The notes below the pieces were generated by a model. That model was given only the letters and a program-made list of their open reading frames with translations. It was not told where the DNA came from and searched no databases. Both the position numbers and the translations under genes were made by a program. A stretch of DNA of 37,910 nt. Origin: Capnocytophaga sp. oral taxon 338 str. F0234. GTDB lineage: Bacteria; Bacteroidota; Bacteroidia; Flavobacteriales; Flavobacteriaceae. Location of the stretch: the NCBI RefSeq assembly GCF_000192225.1, contig NZ_GL872413.1, forward strand, positions 1,493,266 to 1,531,175, in the 5' to 3' direction. How positions within the stretch are numbered: the stretch's first letter is position 1; each line of letters starts with the position of its first letter. Below are positions 1 through 9,065 of the stretch, piece after piece.

Positions 1-25
1 TTTATTAGGGTTTATCTCCAAGTTC

Positions 26-106
26 CTAAAAAAAGTTTAAACACGTTTTTTGTGAAAATCCTATATTTCCTACCAAACATACTAAAAATAAAATTACTTT
101 TTTCAT
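26..106 (-). pseudogene. Broken start of a secreted protein (paralogue of next gene)
   Basis: An ATG at 106 opens a 26-codon frame encoding a signal peptide, MKKVILFLVCLVGNIGFSQ, closely like that of the gene ending at 139 (MKKLILILVCFIGYIGFSQ). It stops at a TAG inside a run of seven T (minus strand, positions 34-28). Removing one T would keep the frame open to the window edge. What I see is a duplicated signal sequence and a stop at a homopolymer. I infer a frameshifted gene or a slippage-controlled one. A sequencing error is equally possible, and the rest of the gene lies outside the window. Confidence 0.45.
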
Positions 107-138
107 ATTTTGTTATTTATAAATTTGAAATTCTACAA

Positions 139-714
139 TTATTTTTTTGATTTCTCTTTTTCTTTAATTTCTTTTAAATAATATTTCGAATAACCTATTC
201 CTTTTGCTTTTTTTAGTGCTTTTTTAGCGTTTTTAAAATCATTAATATTGAAATAAGCTAGTCCTAAATAATAATTTATTACTTTTGTATTATGATTAAT
301 AGAGTAACAACTGTATATAATACTCTCATAGTGTCCTTTTTCTAATTTTTCTTTTAATAAATCAATAAGTTGCTTGTGTCTCATTTCAAGGAGATCTCTT
401 GTATCTTCTCTGGGTGTTTTTCTATAACTTATATAAGCATAGTTATAAGATTCAGGTAAATTTTCTTCCTCATAGTAAATTCTACTTTTAAGACCATATC
501 CCATGAAATCATTAGGAGCTGCACGGATTACATCATCAGCAAAACTATGAGCGTCACTAAATTCTTTATAATCAATAGCAATATTACATTTTCCTATTAG
601 ATCTTCAAGATATGCTCTTTTGTACTCATATGCTTCTCTTAAAGCCTCATAGTTATTTTGAGAAAATCCAATATATCCTATGAAGCAAACTAAAATTAAA
701 ATTAATTTTTTCAT
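139..714 (-). CDS. Secreted TPR-like protein of unknown function
   Basis: This 191-aa protein starts with a clear Sec signal peptide (residues 1-19, ending GFSQ), so it is exported to the periplasm or envelope. The mature part is helical. It has a helix pair at about 40-100 (AHSFADDVIRAAPNDFMGYGLKSRIYY) and another near 150-175 (YYLGLAYFNINDFKNAKKALKKA), both with the A/G/Y/L/F spacing of tetratricopeptide repeats, so a binding or scaffold role is plausible. The tail is lysine-rich. It is the fourth leftward gene of a cluster of small secreted proteins and begins 12 nt after the previous stop. No specific function is recognised. Confidence 0.72.
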   Translation of the reverse strand: MKKLILILVCFIGYIGFSQNNYEALREAYEYKRAYLEDLIGKCNIAIDYKEFSDAHSFADDVIRAAPNDFMGYGLKSRIYYEEENLPESYNYAYISYRKTPREDTRDLLEMRHKQLIDLLKEKLEKGHYESIIYSCYSINHNTKVINYYLGLAYFNINDFKNAKKALKKAKGIGYSKYYLKEIKEKEKSKK

Positions 715-726
715 TATAACTTGTTT

Positions 727-1284
727 TTAAAATTCACTTAGAGATCTTTGTCTTTGCATTTCTTTATCATAGACTTGTATATAACCAGTATTAAGATCAT
801 AGTCAGATGGTTCGGAATAACTTTTAGAAAAATTTACTCTAAATAGTTCTAAACGAACTTTCTCTCCATTCCAAATAGCGCCATCTGTTATTACACCTGT
901 CTCATTTGTAGGTTGATGCCATTTTCTACCATAAGCATTTTCTAAAGCAGATAATATTTCTTGAAACTGTCCTTGAGTAAATTCCTTATCTATATCTCCA
1001 AATATTACTTGGATACTATAGAGTTTATTCTTGAAAAAAGTCAAGTTGATATGAGATACAGGAACAAAAAAGACAGTTTTAATATCTTTTCCTATATAGA
1101 TATATTCGGAAATATTTGGGCTTTGATCAAATTGACGTTCTTCCTTTTTGATATTCTTAATTTGATTAGGTGTACTACCTAATTTGAAATGCTTAAAACC
1201 ATTCTTTATATCTAAATCTTTTACAGATTGAGCAAAAATGACATTAGAGATAATGATTGAAAACAGAAAAATTATTCTTTTCAT
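727..1284 (-). CDS. Secreted protein of unknown function
   Basis: I place the start at the ATG at 1284, because the protein then begins directly with a signal peptide (MKRIIFLFSIIISNVIFAQ). A longer frame to 1341 would add 19 non-signal residues. The mature protein has about 166 residues and no membrane segment. The motif GFKHFKLGSTPNQIKNI after the signal peptide, followed by alternating beta-type segments, resembles small secreted Bacteroidetes proteins that are known only as hypotheticals. It lies between the Cys-rich gene (47 nt upstream) and the TPR-like gene (12 nt downstream), probably in one transcript. No function can be assigned. Confidence 0.65.
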   Translation of the reverse strand: MKRIIFLFSIIISNVIFAQSVKDLDIKNGFKHFKLGSTPNQIKNIKKEERQFDQSPNISEYIYIGKDIKTVFFVPVSHINLTFFKNKLYSIQVIFGDIDKEFTQGQFQEILSALENAYGRKWHQPTNETGVITDGAIWNGEKVRLELFRVNFSKSYSEPSDYDLNTGYIQVYDKEMQRQRSLSEF

Positions 1285-1331
1285 AAAATTATACATTATA
1301 TTGTTTATAATAAAAATTATTTGATAGTTTG

Positions 1332-1535
1332 TTACTTCCATTTTTCACATATACCACAAGTACCACCTCGTTTATGGCAGTGCTTGCAAGCGGAGCAATT
1401 CTTACAGGCTCTACAAGGAGAAGCACCTACACATCTCTTGCATTCAGTTTCTTTATAAGGTTGCGGTTCTGAGGAATGGTTACTTGTCCCTCCCATAAAG
1501 CCTATACAAAGTAGGCTTAAAAGTAGTGCTTTCAT
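1332..1535 (-). CDS. Small secreted cysteine-rich protein
   Basis: With the ATG at 1535 this is a 67-aa protein with a signal peptide (MKALLLSLLCIGFMGGTS). The mature part of about 48 residues holds nine cysteines spaced C-x2-C-x5-C-x2-C-x2-C-x2-C-x2-C-x6-C-x2-C, ending near GGTCGICEKWK. Spacing of this kind suits zinc or other metal binding, or a disulfide knot after export. Two or three histidines and many lysines surround the cysteines. The upstream in-frame GTG/TTG-type extension (to 1577) was not used because it would bury the signal peptide. Its neighbours are also small exported proteins. Function unknown. Confidence 0.68.
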   Translation of the reverse strand: MKALLLSLLCIGFMGGTSNHSSEPQPYKETECKRCVGASPCRACKNCSACKHCHKRGGTCGICEKWK

Positions 1536-1554
1536 ATTGATTTTTCCTTTAGAC

Positions 1555-1911
1555 TTAATCAGTTGTTTGAAAACCATATAATTCCATTGTACTTATCAAT
1601 CTATCATATTCATAAGTACTTGAAATTTTATATACATCACTAAAAGGTTCTGTATAGTTTTCTACTAAGAAGTACATAAACCTTCTATATTCAGGAAAAT
1701 AGAAACGAGCTACAGAATAGACGTTGTCGTTTGATATATAAACCCAATCTGTAATTTGAAAAGTATTTTTTATCTCTGCTCGTCTGAGATTAGGAAAAAA
1801 TACTTCCATTCTACTAATGATTCCCTCATATACTTTTAGTCCGTGTGATATTCTTTGAGAGAAAACGTGTGCGGTAAACACAAAAAATAGAATCATCAAT
1901 ATTTTTTTCAT
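1555..1911 (-). CDS. Small secreted protein of unknown function
   Basis: This is a 118-aa protein with an ATG at 1911. A TTG three codons upstream is less likely. The N-terminus is a signal peptide (MKKILMILFFVFTAHVFSQ). The mature part is rich in aromatic residues and arginine (VYSVARFYFPEYRRFMYFLVENY) with probable beta strands, and carries no recognised motif. It is the first gene of the leftward secreted-protein cluster, 19 nt before the Cys-rich gene. Its 5' region holds the 13-nt direct repeat at 1945-1982, and the strong terminator at 2021-2066 isolates it from upstream transcription. Confidence 0.62.
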   Translation of the reverse strand: MKKILMILFFVFTAHVFSQRISHGLKVYEGIISRMEVFFPNLRRAEIKNTFQITDWVYISNDNVYSVARFYFPEYRRFMYFLVENYTEPFSDVYKISSTYEYDRLISTMELYGFQTTD

Positions 1912-1944
1912 CTTATTCAAAAATTTAAATTTCTCCCTACTCTC

Positions 1945-1982
1945 TTATAGGCTTTTCGGGATACGCCTTTTATAACCTTTTC
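1945..1982 (-). repeat. 13-nt imperfect direct repeat in leader region
   Basis: On the minus strand GAAAAGGTTATAA (1982-1970) and GAAAAGCCTATAA (1957-1945) are two copies with two changes, 25 nt apart, 34 nt ahead of the ATG at 1911. They lie between the 2021 terminator and the first secreted-protein gene, so they could be a protein-binding site or part of the 5' leader. I see no standard TAnnTTTG box here. Confidence 0.35.
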
Positions 1983-2020
1983 GTCCTTCGGATAACGGAT
2001 ATGTTAGATTCTTTAGATAA

Positions 2021-2066
2021 TAAAAAAGCAAACCTACTCGCAGGAAATCCCGCGAGCAGGCTTGCT
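2021..2066 (-). terminator. Strong intrinsic terminator
   Basis: Arms 2066-2049 and 2044-2027 pair over 18 positions on the minus strand (GC-rich, a few G-U pairs) around a four-base loop. They are followed by six U (2027-2022). The pairing is better on the minus than on the plus strand, because all mismatches become G-U there. It can end both dnaE readthrough and the short transcript proposed here. Confidence 0.85.
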
Positions 2067-2103
2067 CGTTAAAATATACACTGAAAACCAGCTACTTAAT
2101 AAA

Positions 2104-2138
2104 GTGCTGTGCTGTGCTGTGCTTTGCTGTGCTGTGCT
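2104..2138. repeat. Pentanucleotide tandem repeat (GTGCT)7
   Basis: There are seven 5-bp units in a row: GTGCT at 2104, 2109, 2114 and 2119, TTGCT at 2124, then GTGCT at 2129 and 2134. On the minus strand this reads AGCAC. It is not in a coding frame, so copy-number change would alter the length or fold of the candidate RNA and no protein. Confidence 0.95.
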
Positions 2139-2160
2139 AAATAAAGATTATTTAGAACAA

Positions 2161-2192
2161 CAAAGTTACGAATTTTCAGCGAGTTACGCAAA
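2161..2192 (-). promoter_or_regulatory. Bacteroidetes-type promoter for the candidate RNA
   Basis: On the minus strand TTTG (2192-2189), a 20-nt spacer and TAACTTTG (2168-2161) match the phylum's TTTG-N19-21-TAnnTTTG consensus exactly. It points away from dnaE (stop at 2393) towards the repeat and terminator. Confidence 0.6.
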
Positions 2193-2392
2193 TTTTTCAT
2201 AGAAAAACTAAATTTTACAGTTAGGTATTTTCAGATAGCAAAAATAATGAAAATATTTGAATTTAATTAGGAATTAATGTTAAATTTTAATAGGATTCTT
2301 GAAATAGTGTTTGGGATGGTTTCTTAGGGCTGTTTTTGGACCGTACGACATCCAATAGTTACTGTAACTATAGAGGTGGCGCCGGACATTCT
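2193..2392. other. Gap after dnaE, one small hairpin
   Basis: There is no credible gene between the dnaE stop and the promoter at 2192. A perfect 7-bp inverted repeat with a 3-nt loop (ATAGTTA-CTG-TAACTAT, 2355-2371) has no T-run on either side, so it is not a standard terminator. The stretch at 2371-2402 is locally GC-richer (GTGGCGCCGG) and continues into CATTCTTCATTCTTCAC at the gene end. Confidence 0.5.
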
Positions 2393-5300
2393 TCATTCTT
2401 CACTTTCAAAGTTCTCTTCCATTATGAATTCTTCTTCTAAGGGAGTGATTTCTTCTTCCTCTCGTATTTTGTTCAACCAACGTGTCTCATCATTAATACG
2501 ATATAGCATAGTGGTAGCCGAGAGCCTGTCAAAGAGTTCTTTGCTGATAGTTACCTTAGAATAGTAGCTATTTAAGGGTAGTTCAATCTCTTTTTCACCA
2601 TTTCTTCCTATAATAAGAAAGCTAATAGGAGTATTTCCCTTGAATTCTTTTAGAAAACTCTTGAAAAAATCTAAATTCTCTTTATTAACCTGTTGGACAT
2701 CTGTGGCAATTTGTAATTTATGAATATTACTTAGTGCATTTTCTAAGAAATCAATATAAGTAAAGTTTATCTTAGGGGCACTTTGTTGTCCTTCTTTGTT
2801 TATATAACCTGTGGAGATGTAAGCCTTGATGAAGACAAATTGATTTTCGGATAGGAAATGGCGAAACTTAAGGTATTCTTCGCCAAAGATACGAAATTCA
2901 GCTACACCGCTATAGTCTTCTATGGTGAAGATTCCCCATCCTTTACCTGTCTTGCTGGTCTTATGTTCTGTCTTGGTGATGATACCTCCGAATCGTACTA
3001 CTTGGTTTTCTAGTCCTTCAAGCCCCCCAGATAGTTCTATTACTTCTTTGTTACAGAGATATTGCAGTTGGTATTTGAAGATATCCAAAGGGTGTCCAGA
3101 GATATAGATACCCACTACTTCTTTTTCTCGACGGAGCTTTTCCATTGGACTCCATTCTTCAGTATAGGGCATTTTTGGTTCAGGGATTTGTGTTTCAGGG
3201 CTGTCTCCAAAGAGGCTTAACTGTATGGATTTGGCGCTTTCTTGTGCTTTGGCACCGTAGCGGAGTATTTTTTCTAAGAAAACCATATTCTCCGAAGGCT
3301 CTTGGTGGAAGAATTGTGCGCGGTGTACCTCAGGGAAGGAATCGAACCCGCCGGCTAAGGCAAGACTCTCGAAAGCCTTCTTGTTAGCCGACTTGAGGTC
3401 TATGCGCTTTACCATATCAAAGATGGATTGGTAAGCTCCTGATTTTCGTGTCTCTACGATAGTATCCACAGCAGCCTTACCCAATCCCTTGACGGCTCCC
3501 ATTCCAAAGCGTATTGCCCCCTCTTTGTTGACGGTAAACTTGTACTCGGATTCGTTCACATCAGGACTGAGCACCTTGATACCCATACGATGGCATTCAG
3601 AAAGGAAGAAGCTGATGGACTTGATGTCATTCATATTGTTGGAGAGTACTGCCGCCATGAATTCGGCAGGATAATTTGCCTTGAGATAAGCCGTTTGGTA
3701 GGCAATCCACGCATAGCAAGTAGAGTGTGATTTGTTAAAGGCGTAGCTGGCAAAGGCTTCCCAGTCCTTCCATATCTTCTCCAAGACCTCAGCAGGATGC
3801 CCTTTTTTTCCGCCACCTTCAATAAACTTAGGCTTCATCTCAGCTAAGACATCTTTGAGTTTTTTTCCCATCGCCTTTCTTAGCTTATCGGCTTCTCCCT
3901 TGGTGAATCCTGCTAATTTTTGGGAAAGAAGCATTACCTGCTCTTGGTATACGGTGATACCGTAGGTGTCTTTGAGGTATTCTTCCATATCAGCCAAGTC
4001 ATAGGTGATAGGCTCTATACCTTGTTTGCGATGGATAAAACTTGGAATATAGTCCATAGGTCCCGGACGGTAGAGGGCATTCATAGCGATTAGGTCGGCG
4101 AAGACGGTAGGTTTAAGTTCACGCATATATTTTTGCATACCGGGGGACTCATATTGGAAAATTCCTATAGTCTCACCTCGTTGGAAAAGGGCATAAGTAG
4201 GCTTGTCATCCAAGGGAATATGATCTATGTCTAACTCAAATCCGTGTCGTTTTTGGATTAAAGATACGGCATCCTTGAGAATGGTAAGGGTTTTCAGTCC
4301 CAAGAAGTCCATCTTCAAGAGACCTGCACTCTCTACGACAGAGTTGTCAAACTGAGTAACAAATAAGTCCGAATCCTTGGCGAGCATCACAGGAACAAAG
4401 TTGGTAATATCGTCAGGGGTGATGATGACTCCACAGGCATGGATGCCTGTATTGCGTACTGATCCTTCCAAGATACAAGCCTGTTGGACAGTTTTGGCTG
4501 AGAGGTCATGTCCCTCAGCGATTTTCTTGAGTTTATCAATTTTTGGTAAGTCACTACCTACCTTTTCTTTAAGTTCCTCATCGGTAAGGGAAAAGATTTT
4601 CTTAAGAGAGATATTAGGAATCAGTTTGGCTATCTGGTCGGCTTCTTTCAGCGGCAAGTCCAGAACTCGAGCAGTATCACGTATAGAGGACTTTGCAGCC
4701 ATAGTTCCATAAGTGGCTATTTGAGCAACTTGATTGGCACCATATTTGCCAATCACATAGTCCAAAACACGTCCACGTCCGTCATCCTCAAAGTCAATAT
4801 CAATATCGGGCATGCTTACACGGTCAGGATTGAGAAAACGCTCAAAAAGCAGATCGTATTTAATAGGGTCAATATTGGTAATTCCTAAGCAATAAGCCAC
4901 AGCAGAGCCTGCAGCAGAACCACGACCAGGTCCTACCGAAACACCCATATTGCGTGCGGCAGTGATGAAATCCTCCACAATGAGAAAGTAACCAGGATAT
5001 CCTGTTTTTTCTATAATAGAAAGTTCAAAATCAAGGCGTTCGCGTACTTCATTGGTGAGTTCTTTATATCGTTTTTTGGCGCCTAAGTAGGTAAGATGTC
5101 TGAGGTATTTGTTCTCTCCCTTCTTGCCAGTAGGGTCGCCCTCCATTTGGAATTCCTTGGGAATGGAAAATTTAGGAAGGAGAATATTGCGAGCCAATTC
5201 ATAAGGGGTTATCTTATCAATAATTTCCTTAATAGAAAGAATGGCTTCAGGGATATCCTTGAAGAGTTCTTTCATCTGCTGGGAGGATTTGAAGTAGTAC

Positions 5301-6850
5301 TCTTCATTAGGCAATCCATTGCGGAAGCCGCGTCCCTGTCCAATGGTAGTGGCTTGTTTTTCCCCATCCTTCACGCAGAGTAAAATGTCATGCGCATTGG
5401 CATCCTGAGGGCTGATATAATAAGTATTGTTAGTGGCAACCAATTTGACTCCGTGCTTTTTAGCCAATTCTATAAGAACGGCATTGGCACGGTTTTCGTT
5501 CTCCTGTCCATGTCGCATAAGTTCTATATAGAAGTCCTCTTGGAAGTGTTCCTTCCACCACAGTAGAGCCTCTTCCGCTTGTCGGTTTCCTAAATTCAGT
5601 ATCTTAGAAGGAATTTCCCCCTGTAGGTTTCCGGAGAGGACAATCAATTGATCTTTATACTGTTCTACAATTCCTTTATCTATACGGGGAACATAGTAGA
5701 AGCCTTCTGTATAAGCAATAGAAGCCATTTTGATTAAGTTCTGGTATCCGTCTTTGTTCTTTGCTAAGAGAACAACCTGATATCCATTGTCTTTCTTAGT
5801 CTTATCTAAGTGATTCTCGCATATATAGAACTCACAACCTATAATAGGTTTGATTAAGGTATGGGTGGCAGGTTTTCCTTCCTCCTCCAATTTGGCATTT
5901 TTAGCCTTAGCTTCTTTATTATGCTTGGCTACTTCTTTGGTAAAGTGAAAAGCCCCCATCATATTACCATGATCAGTAAGAGCTACAGCAGGCATGTTTT
6001 CTTTGGCAGCTGCTGTTACCAAATCGGCTATGGAGGCAGTAGACTGTAATACAGAATGTTGAGAGTGGTTATGTAAGTGTGCAAAAGGAGCAGACTGTAA
6101 GAGAGTAAGGTTCTCGGTAAGTTCTGTTGCTGATAATGAGATATCTTCCTTGCTTTTTAATTTCTCTGAGGCTACTTTCAAGTTGATATGATGTAAGCCC
6201 CAAAGGGGAATAGGGGAGAGATATTTTTCCTGAATAAGCCTTATTGCTTGTTCAGAAACTTGTGAGGGGGAGAATCCTTCGCCTCTACGAAGAAGTTCAA
6301 AAAAACAACGAGCAGTCGCCTCTACGTCAGCGGTAGCATTATGTGCTTCAGCAAAAGGAGTGCCAAATAAGAATTCATGTAGTTCGGTAAGGTTCGGATA
6401 TTTAAACTTTCCAGCACGTCCTCCGGGAATTCTACATAACTCAGCAGTGAGTTCGGTACAGGTATCAAGTACGGGGAGTTTGGATAGGACAGAACTTACT
6501 CCATAACGATAGAATTCTGCCCCCATGATATGGATATCAAAACCTATATTTTGTCCTACTATGTACTGTGTCTTGGCGAGAGCCTTCTCGAATTCCTCAA
6601 ATACATGATGGATACTCACCCCCCGCTTCGTAGCCAATTCTGTAGAGATACCATGGATACGTTCGGCATCGTAGGGAATGGTAAAGCCATCAGGAGTTAT
6701 CAGAAAATCTTTATGTTCTAAAAGCTGTCCCTTATGGTCATGCAATTGCCAAGCAATTTGTACTGCACGAGGCCAGTTTTCGCTATCGCTAATGGGAGCA
6801 TTGTAGTTGCGAGGGAGTCCAGTAGTTTCCGTATCAAAGATTAAGTACAT
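2393..6850 (-). CDS. dnaE: DNA polymerase III alpha subunit with N-terminal proofreading exonuclease
   Basis: This is the replicative DNA polymerase, 1485 aa, longer than the usual ~1160 of DnaE because a DEDDh exonuclease is fused in front. Residues 1-190 carry ExoI DTETTG (D6, E8), ExoII with D105 and ExoIII H170/D175, so proofreading looks intact. The PHP domain starts near 255 with HLHNHS (H258, H260) and TDHG (D293, H294). The palm has PDIDIDF with D682 and D684. A helix-hairpin-helix (GAVKGLGKAA) lies near 1117 and an OB fold near 1280. The last ~100 residues are acidic. The start is the ATG at 6850, directly ahead of the exonuclease fold. It forms a single-gene unit: a groEL terminator lies upstream, and the strong terminator at 2021-2066 lies downstream. 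Confidence 0.97.
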   Translation of the reverse strand: MYLIFDTETTGLPRNYNAPISDSENWPRAVQIAWQLHDHKGQLLEHKDFLITPDGFTIPYDAERIHGISTELATKRGVSIHHVFEEFEKALAKTQYIVGQNIGFDIHIMGAEFYRYGVSSVLSKLPVLDTCTELTAELCRIPGGRAGKFKYPNLTELHEFLFGTPFAEAHNATADVEATARCFFELLRRGEGFSPSQVSEQAIRLIQEKYLSPIPLWGLHHINLKVASEKLKSKEDISLSATELTENLTLLQSAPFAHLHNHSQHSVLQSTASIADLVTAAAKENMPAVALTDHGNMMGAFHFTKEVAKHNKEAKAKNAKLEEEGKPATHTLIKPIIGCEFYICENHLDKTKKDNGYQVVLLAKNKDGYQNLIKMASIAYTEGFYYVPRIDKGIVEQYKDQLIVLSGNLQGEIPSKILNLGNRQAEEALLWWKEHFQEDFYIELMRHGQENENRANAVLIELAKKHGVKLVATNNTYYISPQDANAHDILLCVKDGEKQATTIGQGRGFRNGLPNEEYYFKSSQQMKELFKDIPEAILSIKEIIDKITPYELARNILLPKFSIPKEFQMEGDPTGKKGENKYLRHLTYLGAKKRYKELTNEVRERLDFELSIIEKTGYPGYFLIVEDFITAARNMGVSVGPGRGSAAGSAVAYCLGITNIDPIKYDLLFERFLNPDRVSMPDIDIDFEDDGRGRVLDYVIGKYGANQVAQIATYGTMAAKSSIRDTARVLDLPLKEADQIAKLIPNISLKKIFSLTDEELKEKVGSDLPKIDKLKKIAEGHDLSAKTVQQACILEGSVRNTGIHACGVIITPDDITNFVPVMLAKDSDLFVTQFDNSVVESAGLLKMDFLGLKTLTILKDAVSLIQKRHGFELDIDHIPLDDKPTYALFQRGETIGIFQYESPGMQKYMRELKPTVFADLIAMNALYRPGPMDYIPSFIHRKQGIEPITYDLADMEEYLKDTYGITVYQEQVMLLSQKLAGFTKGEADKLRKAMGKKLKDVLAEMKPKFIEGGGKKGHPAEVLEKIWKDWEAFASYAFNKSHSTCYAWIAYQTAYLKANYPAEFMAAVLSNNMNDIKSISFFLSECHRMGIKVLSPDVNESEYKFTVNKEGAIRFGMGAVKGLGKAAVDTIVETRKSGAYQSIFDMVKRIDLKSANKKAFESLALAGGFDSFPEVHRAQFFHQEPSENMVFLEKILRYGAKAQESAKSIQLSLFGDSPETQIPEPKMPYTEEWSPMEKLRREKEVVGIYISGHPLDIFKYQLQYLCNKEVIELSGGLEGLENQVVRFGGIITKTEHKTSKTGKGWGIFTIEDYSGVAEFRIFGEEYLKFRHFLSENQFVFIKAYISTGYINKEGQQSAPKINFTYIDFLENALSNIHKLQIATDVQQVNKENLDFFKSFLKEFKGNTPISFLIIGRNGEKEIELPLNSYYSKVTISKELFDRLSATTMLYRINDETRWLNKIREEEEITPLEEEFIMEENFESEE

Positions 6851-6934
6851 AAAAAAGTCTTTTTAGATAATTGATAATTAATACTATACGGTGTAATATT
6901 GATTATCAGTATTATATATAATAAATTTGAGAAA

Positions 6935-6942
6935 CAAAAATA
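6935..6942 (-). promoter_or_regulatory. Possible -7 box of dnaE
   Basis: TATTTTTG on the minus strand matches TAnnTTTG, about 85 nt ahead of the dnaE ATG. No clear TTTG lies 19-21 nt upstream, so this is a weak call. The gap 6851-7030 otherwise shows only AT-rich sequence. Confidence 0.3.
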
Positions 6943-7030
6943 CTATATTTTTTTTATTTTTCCATCTTGTTATTGTAAATAATTTGTTAAAGATAATAAA
7001 GTAAAAAAGACTGATTCTTAATTCATAAAG

Positions 7031-7059
7031 AAAAACCCGCCAAAGGAATGACGGGTTTT
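7031..7059 (-). terminator. groEL intrinsic terminator
   Basis: AAAACCCG (7059-7052) and CGGGTTTT (7039-7032) form an 8-bp stem on the minus strand with a 12-nt loop and a T-run, about 24 nt after the groEL stop. It separates groESL from dnaE. Confidence 0.85.
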
Positions 7060-7082
7060 AAGATTTATATATGATGTATTGA

Positions 7083-8717
<1,635 letters not shown>

Positions 8718-8730
8718 TTATTTTTTAAAT

Positions 8731-9006
8731 TTATACAATTGCTAATACATCGCTCTCACGCATGATAAGGTAAGTCTTCCCTTCCAATTTAAGTTCGGTT
8801 CCTGCATATTTCCCATAAAGAACCTCATCTCCCACTTTAAGGGTTACAGGATTTTCTTTAGTTCCTGCTCCTACAGCAACCACTTTTCCTCTTTGTGGTT
8901 TTTCTTGAGCAGTATCAGGAATAATAATTCCAGAAGCGGTAGTCGTTTCAGCGGGTGCTGGTTCTATTAGCACTCTATCGGCTAATGGTTTTAATTTTAC
9001 ACTCAT
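8731..9006 (-). CDS. groS: Co-chaperonin GroES (10 kDa)
   Basis: GroES is the seven-membered lid that caps GroEL. With the ATG at 9006 the protein is 91 aa and begins [16 protein letters not shown], the family's normal N-terminus. The longer frame to 9078 would run through the promoter and has no homology-like sequence. The mobile loop ([21 protein letters not shown]) that docks GroEL is present, and the C-terminus ends RESDVLAIV. It is first in the operon. Its control region holds a -24/-12-like element (9044-9061) and a palindrome (9066-9083) instead of a CIRCE sequence. Confidence 0.98.
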   Translation of the reverse strand: MSVKLKPLADRVLIEPAPAETTTASGIIIPDTAQEKPQRGKVVAVGAGTKENPVTLKVGDEVLYGKYAGTELKLEGKTYLIMRESDVLAIV

Positions 9007-9043
9007 ATTTATTCTATTTATTTTATAAATCTGTATTCTCTGT

Positions 9044-9061
9044 AAGCATAAAGTATGCCAA
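9044..9061 (-). promoter_or_regulatory. Sigma-54-like promoter of groESL
   Basis: On the minus strand TTGGCATACTTTATGCTT keeps GG and GC exactly 12 nt apart and matches about 10 of 12 defined positions of TGGCACG-N4-TTGCW. Transcription would begin near 9034, leaving a leader of about 28 nt before the ATG at 9006. No good TTTG/TAnnTTTG pair lies here. This is an inference from sequence only. Confidence 0.5.
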
Positions 9062-9065
9062 CCTA

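Larger units (their letters stand above)
2021..2155 (-). ncRNA. Candidate small RNA with AGCAC repeats
   Basis: A promoter match at 2192-2161 would start transcription at about 2155. The RNA would cross seven AGCAC-type pentamers (2138-2104) and end at the 2021-2066 terminator, for a length of about 130-135 nt. No open frame of note lies in it. This is inferred from a complete transcription unit (promoter, non-coding body, terminator); there is no expression evidence. I do not recognise it as tmRNA, RNase P RNA or SRP RNA. I cannot exclude the Bacteroidetes 6S-like family. The alternative is that it is simply the dnaE 3' end. Confidence 0.45.

Noticed and set aside
2355-2371. 7-bp hairpin after dnaE as its terminator
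   Set aside because: No T-run follows on the minus strand; the much stronger 2021-2066 element fits better.
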